Source of the DNA: Candidatus Latescibacterota bacterium
GTDB lineage: Bacteria > Latescibacterota > UBA2968 > UBA8231
Direction: 5' to 3'
NCBI GenBank assembly: GCA_022827835.1
Contig: JAJEIO010000029.1
Span: 1 to 64,000 of the forward strand
Length of the DNA stretch: 64,000 nucleotides
The notes below the pieces were generated by a model. The model searched no databases and was not told where the DNA came from. It was given only the letters and a program-made list of their open reading frames with translations. This document shows, one piece after another, positions 60,201-64,000 of the stretch (within the stretch, counting starts at the first letter, position 1; the number at the start of each line of letters is the position of its first letter). The position numbers and the translations under genes were made by a program.

Positions 60201-60567
60201 CATGACCGGCGATGATTTCGCACTCACCGCCGGCTGGGGCCACTACGGAACAGGCGACGCCGTAATGCCGGGTCAAGGCCGCATCATCGAGCGCGAATAC
60301 ACCCCGGACGAACGCGCCGCGCTGGGGGATGCCATATCCGCGCTCGGCGAAAAGACGCTGGACGTGTATCTGAACGACCACGCCTTCTGGCGCAACGTCC
60401 CCGCCGCGATTTGGGACTACAAACTCGGCGGCTATCAGGTGCTCAAGAAATGGCTATCGTATCGGGAAAGCGATGTCCTGGGGAGGGCGCTGACGCCGGA
60501 GGAAGTGCTGTACTTTGCGGAGATGACGCGGAGGGTTGGGGGGATGTTGTTGGTGAGCTATATGTAA
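57226..60567 (+). CDS. Single-chain restriction-modification enzyme (N6-adenine methylase with nuclease domain, Type ISP/IIG-like)
   Basis: 1113 residues from the ATG at 57226. The N-terminus has a PD-(D/E)xK-type nuclease pattern: HPDFGL with Asp68 and VVEVKAAD with Glu94 and Lys96. Then methylase motif I, LDPCCGTGAYL (Asp391), and catalytic motif IV, NPPYNGF (Asn514). The C-terminal ~500 residues (FYRPFDIRWLYWEAD, HLIERTALMFPTYLLDD, VWRNVPAAIWDYKLGGYQVL-like end) are the specificity region found in Type ISP enzymes; the helicase of that group is absent. It should both methylate and cut DNA at its own site. It ends overlapping the Argonaute gene tail-to-tail by 10 bases, forming a defence island. 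Confidence 0.85.
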   Translation: MGKMTTRLTAAVEAYLTDLQRVRASGGATGERSSYGPLATLLNDIGATLKPKVFCVGELADQGAGHPDFGLYAAKQVQKGQPKQGQVPEGGVVEVKAADDDAWLTAAGDQVSRYWDRYRLVLVTNTRDFVLVGEDAAGRPAKLETFRLAASAEEFAQRLESPRAFAGEVGAGLGEYLCRALAHRARLAEPRDLAWLLASHARDALARVEAAGDAPSLEAVRAALEEALGVRFEGERGARFFRSTLVQTLFYGVFSAWVLWARQTPPPARAFNWREAVWHLRAPVMQALFQQLSQPGRLQPLGLVEVLDWTSAALDRVDCDAFFARFNEGEAVTYFYEPFLEAFDPELRKQLGVWYTPAEVVRYMVARVDKALRDDLGIADGLAAENVYVLDPCCGTGAYLAEVLRRIAANLENQGLGALTGARVKQAATERVFGFEIMPAPFVVAHLQVGLTMQALDAALADDGQERAQVFLTNALTGWEPRPTKPLPFPELEEERDRAERVKQETPILVILGNPPYNGFAGMAVDEERELSEAYRMTKRVRRPEGQGLNDLYIRFFRMAERRIAKTGQGVVCFISNYSWLDGLSFTGMRERYLETFDAIRIDCLNGDKYKTGKVAPDGSPDPSIFSTEGDPVGIQVGTAIATLVRKADHAQTEEIGFRHLWGQAKREELVETAEAKPGKLYESVKPVLQLGLPFAQTAVSKDWFDWPALPDLFPVSFPGVKTSRDPFLVDTDLDRLKKRLADYFDASLNHDEIARRDPGVMKATRLFNARAVRDALLERGGPIDAGFIRFFYRPFDIRWLYWEADSGLLDRPRPDYRPHVFEGNMWLSAAQHLRKGAEEPQACFTKYMGSLHLIERTALMFPTYLLDDGFGIGDNEIQRRPNLSGAAQRYLQRLSADVEDLFHYVLATLHDSAYREANAGALRMEWPRIPLPGWPDGEADDAAETLAASAARGRELARLLDPEAPVPGVTQGTLRPEIAAIAVPATTDGRNMTGDDFALTAGWGHYGTGDAVMPGQGRIIEREYTPDERAALGDAISALGEKTLDVYLNDHAFWRNVPAAIWDYKLGGYQVLKKWLSYRESDVLGRALTPEEVLYFAEMTRRVGGMLLVSYM

Positions 60568-62075
60568 TGTCTAAACGGTAAGGGTGGCAGATCGGGAACG
60601 GGTGCAGCAGTAAGAATTTCGCCTACAGCATCAGCAAACTTGAGTGTAACAGGCTGTCCGTCTGCAAACTGGCAGGTATTGAAGTTGATCTTGGTTAGGC
60701 CCATCACATCCGTCATAACCCTGAGCAACTCGGCATCGCCTCTGTGGATTTCGATTAACAGAGGATTGGGCACCTCCCAACCAGGATAGGTATCGAGCCG
60801 AGGTATAAACCCCTTGGTCCAAAGGTATCCTCTCCATTTTGTTGAAAGATATGCAGTGCCACGTAATACGGGCATTTTACCCGATCTATAGAGCTTCATC
60901 TCACTAGTTGAGCGGATACGTACCCCGACTAGGTTAGTCTCTTTTGGGACGACGTTTCTGAAGCCTGCCCACTCATCGTCGTTAAATCGCGTTTTGCCGT
61001 GGATAAAAAGCTCAGTAGGCGGCTTTCCGTGGAGGTCTCGGTATGACTTCACCACTAGACTCATTAACTCAGAGGCTTTTTCTTTGCTAAGGTGAAATTC
61101 GCGTGTATCCTTCGAGTACCAAGGGCCGACTGCGCCTCGGAAAACAACACCATCGCCCGAGTCCAAAAACATTTGAGCACCGCAACAGGCATTGCCAGCA
61201 GCTAAGTCGGTACCATCCATCTTGTAAACCAATCCTACATAGCAGACCCCAGGTCGGACCGATGCTAGTTTCCACGGTTTGCCACTAGCCTTGAAAAACG
61301 CTGTTGTGCAGAGATTCCAAGCGACTGTAGCGGGATCTTCAGGTTTACGGATGAGATGGCCATTTTGAGTGAATCGGTGAGGCGTAAGTGTTGTGTCGCG
61401 TACAATCTGAAGGACAGCCTGTATATCCAAGAGGCGAGCTTTCATCTGGTGATGAAAATTAAGCTCGTAGCGGTAAATTTCTGCGGCTTTTTGGTCTTCG
61501 GGAAAAAGCGAACCTTTGCGGAGAATCCGCCGTCCGGTCTCGGGGGCGAAAGGCTGTTTTCCCTTAATGCGCTCTCCCATCGGTACAACCGACTTAGGTC
61601 GCCCATAGCGGTAAACCTCTTCTGGTATGACAACAAACCACATGGTAGGCGGTGCTTCTTCTTGGCGTAAATGCCTACGTATCGGCTCCTCAAAAAGCTC
61701 GACAGTCTTGTATATTGCTTCGTGCCGATCAGCGATCCGGATCGAAGTACGGACGGCATTTTCGGAGACTTCCAGTTCGACTAGAGGATTTTCTGGCCAC
61801 TGAGTGCCAAAAACTGCTTGGAATCCAGGCCAACCAGCGTGATGAGGTTCATTCGGGTCCTTGGGCGGAATATAGCGTCTAATACTTTCTACCCATTCGC
61901 GAAAGCAGATCAGACCGTCCGGCGTTCCAATGACGCCGATACGCATTTCGGCAGGATTAGTTTTATCATCCAAGGGTCCAAATAAGAAAAGCCCGTCCTT
62001 CGGATGTTCCAATTCTTGGCCGTAGCGGAAGCCTAGTCGTGGCTCTGCTATGTGTTGAAGTAACGAGTCTGTCAT
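60558..62075 (-). CDS. Short prokaryotic Argonaute (MID-PIWI, inactive PIWI) of a SPARTA-type system
   Basis: 505 residues, the usual length of short pAgos in SPARTA. A MID-like part (about 140-265) includes the guide 5'-end pocket pattern NFHHQMKARLL (Gln210, Lys212). The PIWI domain (about 270-505) has lost catalytic acids: the strand normally ending in Asp reads CYVGLVYK (278-285) and the strand with the third acid reads ELFIHGKTRF (355-364). The end GLTKINFNTCQFADGQPVTLKF ... PFRHYI is typical. In SPARTA, guide-RNA-directed recognition of target DNA by the inactive pAgo switches on the TIR-APAZ NADase, killing the infected cell. Its ATG overlaps the TIR-APAZ stop (ATGA). Confidence 0.87.
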   Translation of the reverse strand: MTDSLLQHIAEPRLGFRYGQELEHPKDGLFLFGPLDDKTNPAEMRIGVIGTPDGLICFREWVESIRRYIPPKDPNEPHHAGWPGFQAVFGTQWPENPLVELEVSENAVRTSIRIADRHEAIYKTVELFEEPIRRHLRQEEAPPTMWFVVIPEEVYRYGRPKSVVPMGERIKGKQPFAPETGRRILRKGSLFPEDQKAAEIYRYELNFHHQMKARLLDIQAVLQIVRDTTLTPHRFTQNGHLIRKPEDPATVAWNLCTTAFFKASGKPWKLASVRPGVCYVGLVYKMDGTDLAAGNACCGAQMFLDSGDGVVFRGAVGPWYSKDTREFHLSKEKASELMSLVVKSYRDLHGKPPTELFIHGKTRFNDDEWAGFRNVVPKETNLVGVRIRSTSEMKLYRSGKMPVLRGTAYLSTKWRGYLWTKGFIPRLDTYPGWEVPNPLLIEIHRGDAELLRVMTDVMGLTKINFNTCQFADGQPVTLKFADAVGEILTAAPVPDLPPLPFRHYI

Positions 62076-63766
62076 ACCGCTTCTTCGTATTCGTCGTCTT
62101 CATGGTCGAGAAGATCGTCAAAATCTGTTTCATCTAGGTCGCTGTCGAAATCGTCCAGAGCATCAGCCTCTGTTTCGTCTTCTACATTGTCTTCTTCGAC
62201 TGTGGACACCGAGCCACTCTCAGTAATAGATAGAGGAGCCTCAAAGTCCATCGGAGAAGCGGCTATTGTCGCCACAGCGTCACCGCCAAGGGACAAGGAG
62301 AGTTCCTCTTTGCCGTTCGCTAGGGTAGATACGAGAGCACGAAGCAGGTCGCGCCAACGGTCATTCCACCAATTCTTGCAGAAACTCTTTCGTAGCCGAT
62401 CAGCGTGGGATTGGCTATCAAGCGGCGTCTTGCCATCCTTGGTGAAGACGACGTGAGTACGCAATAGAAGGTGCTGTGGATTATAGATATTCATCTTGCC
62501 TGACACCGCAAAGTGCCAATAGACACCTCTTTTCTTGCTGTGGCCAACTAACCGGCGTCGGCGTCTATTGCCGTTCTCATCTTGAAAAGTGGCAATGTTC
62601 CCTTCGATCAGATCAAGGGGGACGAACCACGCGCTTCCATGTGCAAACTCATAAAGCAATAGACCCTGACTCCGTGCGAACTGCTCCCATGCTTGGCGTA
62701 GAAGTCTGGTTACTATGTTTCGAGCATCCCGCCGCGAGACTTGTGGCTTGTTGGTCTTCTGACCATCGAGGAATTGTACCAATGAAACAGGATAAGCGTC
62801 CTCAAGTGGAATATCGGGAGTCTCCATTTGAAGCGCAGCCGCATCAGCAAAGCTGACGGCTAGCCGCATATAAGAGGCTGTGGGACTTTGAAATTCATTA
62901 AATGCAAGCTCCATAGCCTCCTGTGACGCATTGAAACGAGAAAAATAGATATGAGATGGTAGGGAGCTGATTTGAAACCAATTAGAGAATACTGAATCCG
63001 GTGTGTCAGAGATAGAAGCACTTTGCCGCAGTTTAAACTTCTGCCAAGCGGCCAAGGCTTCACCAAAGTCGCTAGTCGATTGCGGAATCTGGCTGTCTTT
63101 GAGAGCCTTCAAAAGCTGGCTGAATCCGTCCGCCCAGTTATGAGAGAAGTCGATAGCGTTTAGACGGATCAACTGTTCGGGAAAGTCAGAGAACGGAAGA
63201 TCATCAAGGCGGATAGGTATGACGAATTGTTGCTTGTTGAGTTGCCTGCCTGTGTTCACAGCAAGAGCAATCTCGTCAAGGACGCCATCTTTCTGATAGG
63301 ACGCATGGGATAAAGCAACGATAACCACAGTAGCCTCTTCCTTGATCACCGTACCAATATCTCGCCAGAATGGCTCGCCACCCTTCAGATTGAGCACATC
63401 TGTCCATGCCTCATAGCCAGCAGCAGTCAATCGCGTACCAAGCCAAGAGGCAAATTCGTTGTCTTCGGGATTGGCGTGACTGATGAAGACAAGATGTCGT
63501 TCGGCTTCTTGGGGTCGGTGAGGTTTATAGGCATCCTCAATGCCGAGCCAGATGCTTGCGTCAACGCCTAGTACTTTCTCGAACTGTCGTGCCGTCTCCG
63601 GCTCAAGAGGAGCTTTTCCAGAGACGATTTCGCTAATCAGCTTGGGAGAGCACCCACAAAGCCGGGCAAACTCGGCTTGCGAGATACCTTGTACCTCGAG
63701 ACGCTCCTCCAAAACCCAACCCGGCGGGACAGCGTAGTCCGGCCGGTACTGATTGGTCGTCGCCAT
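62072..63766 (-). CDS. HigA-type HTH - TIR - APAZ fusion (SPARTA effector with antitoxin-like N-terminus)
   Basis: 564 residues; GGAGAG six bases before the ATG. Residues ~12-80 are an XRE/HigA helix-turn-helix (PPGWVLEERLEVQGISQAEF, CSPKLISEIVSGKAPLEPET, DASIWLGIEDAY). Residues ~90-225 are a TIR domain (HLVFISHANPEDNEFASWLG, AWTDVLNLKGGEPFWRDI) with Glu165 (GVLDEIALAV) as the likely NADase catalytic residue. Residues ~250-505 are APAZ, the N/L1/L2-like part of Argonaute (KKRGVYWHFAVSGKM, SFCKNWWNDRWRDLLRAL). Residues ~520-564 are an acidic tail. TIR-APAZ is the normal SPARTA partner; the HTH is extra. Located 14 bases after higB, exactly where higA should be, and overlapping the pAgo gene by 4 bases. 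Confidence 0.87.
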   Translation of the reverse strand: MATTNQYRPDYAVPPGWVLEERLEVQGISQAEFARLCGCSPKLISEIVSGKAPLEPETARQFEKVLGVDASIWLGIEDAYKPHRPQEAERHLVFISHANPEDNEFASWLGTRLTAAGYEAWTDVLNLKGGEPFWRDIGTVIKEEATVVIVALSHASYQKDGVLDEIALAVNTGRQLNKQQFVIPIRLDDLPFSDFPEQLIRLNAIDFSHNWADGFSQLLKALKDSQIPQSTSDFGEALAAWQKFKLRQSASISDTPDSVFSNWFQISSLPSHIYFSRFNASQEAMELAFNEFQSPTASYMRLAVSFADAAALQMETPDIPLEDAYPVSLVQFLDGQKTNKPQVSRRDARNIVTRLLRQAWEQFARSQGLLLYEFAHGSAWFVPLDLIEGNIATFQDENGNRRRRRLVGHSKKRGVYWHFAVSGKMNIYNPQHLLLRTHVVFTKDGKTPLDSQSHADRLRKSFCKNWWNDRWRDLLRALVSTLANGKEELSLSLGGDAVATIAASPMDFEAPLSITESGSVSTVEEDNVEDETEADALDDFDSDLDETDFDDLLDHEDDEYEEAV

Positions 63767-63780
63767 ACCTCTCTCCTAAG

Positions 63781-64000
63781 TCAGTGATAGTCAATCACAT
63801 CAACAATCGTGATTGCAGTTACCTTTTCCGTGTCAATCCCTCCGTCAGCTTTGCGTGGGAGCGGATCGTGATTAGCCCTGAATACCAACCTATAGGGATG
63901 GACGAGATCAACGGCATATTGCTCATTGCGATCACCTCGAAGCTGATGCCTCCGATCTGGTGGGGTCGTAGGCACCTGAGCTAACGTCGGGGCAGCCCTT
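63781..64000 (-). CDS. higB: HigB-type toxin (plasmid-maintenance killer family), 5' end beyond the window
   Basis: The C-terminal 72 codons are visible and stay open to the right edge (RAAPTLAQ precedes the internal GTG that might be mistaken for a start). Family marks: HQLRGDRNEQYAVDLVHPYR, LVFRANHDPLP, DGGIDTEKVTAITIVDVIDY, all typical of HigB ribosome-dependent mRNA interferases. The stop lies 14 bases before the HigA-TIR-APAZ start. In standard higBA operons the toxin gene comes first and the antitoxin second; here the second gene is the fusion protein. No other HTH gene that could be the antitoxin is visible in the window. Confidence 0.82.
   Translation of the reverse strand, partial: RAAPTLAQVPTTPPDRRHQLRGDRNEQYAVDLVHPYRLVFRANHDPLPRKADGGIDTEKVTAITIVDVIDYH

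Noticed and set aside
63781-63975. Complete 64-codon gene starting at an internal GTG near the right edge
   Set aside because: The HigB-family sequence continues in frame upstream of this GTG (RAAPTLAQ) to the window edge, so the gene is a partial higB rather than a short complete gene.
1-64000. tRNA, rRNA, CRISPR arrays, phage structural genes and integrases
   Set aside because: Looked for on both strands by eye; nothing met a reasonable standard of evidence.

Overview
The window looks like part of a GC-rich chromosome of an uncultured Gram-negative bacterium. Evidence for a double membrane comes from outer-membrane beta-barrels, lipoproteins and an ExbB/ExbD motor. FlgD-like C-terminal domains, Asp-rich calcium-type repeats, many sulfatases, a phytanoyl-CoA dioxygenase, a DUF6785-type membrane protein and many sugar ABC transporters together recall the FCB superphylum (Latescibacterota-like) or Poribacteria-like lineages. 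That placement is an inference from gene content; there is no rRNA or tRNA here to test it.

Region 1 (1-24.4 kb) is a cell-envelope machine. A very long leftward operon (17863 down to past position 1) encodes a 1082-residue TPR protein, a membrane-anchored DUF4159 protein, a lipoprotein with an AgmX/PglI (TonB-like) C-terminal domain, a small lipoprotein, and five large exported proteins. Those five are three paralogous barrels and two paralogous galactose-binding/FlgD-domain proteins. Genes overlap by 4 bases or lie 1-16 bases apart. Divergent from it is a rightward operon with one ExbB/TolQ, two ExbD/TolR and a CBM9-like protein, followed by a TPR lipoprotein. One TolQ plus two TolR plus TPR and AgmX-type parts recalls the Myxococcus Agl-Glt motor, so proton-motive-force-driven motility, surface assembly or secretion is a reasonable hypothesis. 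A VCBS/ASPIC-UnbV secreted protein closes the region.

Region 2 (24.5-57.2 kb) is a scavenging island: four S1-type sulfatases, a PhyH dioxygenase, a PHP-type metallohydrolase, an SDR, a Gfo/Idh/MocA oxidoreductase, a sugar-phosphate isomerase-like enzyme, a metallo-beta-lactamase-like/cupin fusion and an isochorismatase-like hydrolase. Uptake is provided by a complete araFGH set, a MalFG-type operon with its binding lipoprotein, an LplB/YtcP permease pair, a lone binding protein, and a rare-looking binding-protein/permease fusion. No CUT1 ATPase, formylglycine-generating enzyme, glycoside hydrolase or lyase is present, so these must be elsewhere. A VapBC-like module sits inside. Several scars of rearrangement are visible: a PhyH gene in a less GC-rich patch bordered by a 63-bp copy of sulfatase sequence, and a 29-bp tandem duplication at the end of a binding-protein gene.

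Region 3 (57.2-64 kb) is a defence island. A single-chain restriction-modification enzyme is tail-to-tail with an operon that reads higB (cut by the right edge), then a HigA-HTH/TIR/APAZ fusion, then a short prokaryotic Argonaute with a degenerate PIWI site. This is a SPARTA-type system whose TIR-APAZ effector carries a HigA antitoxin domain and lies 14 bases behind a HigB toxin gene. It is the most unusual system in the window.

No gene-free stretch exceeds 300 bases. No rRNA, tRNA, CRISPR array, transposase or integrase was seen.
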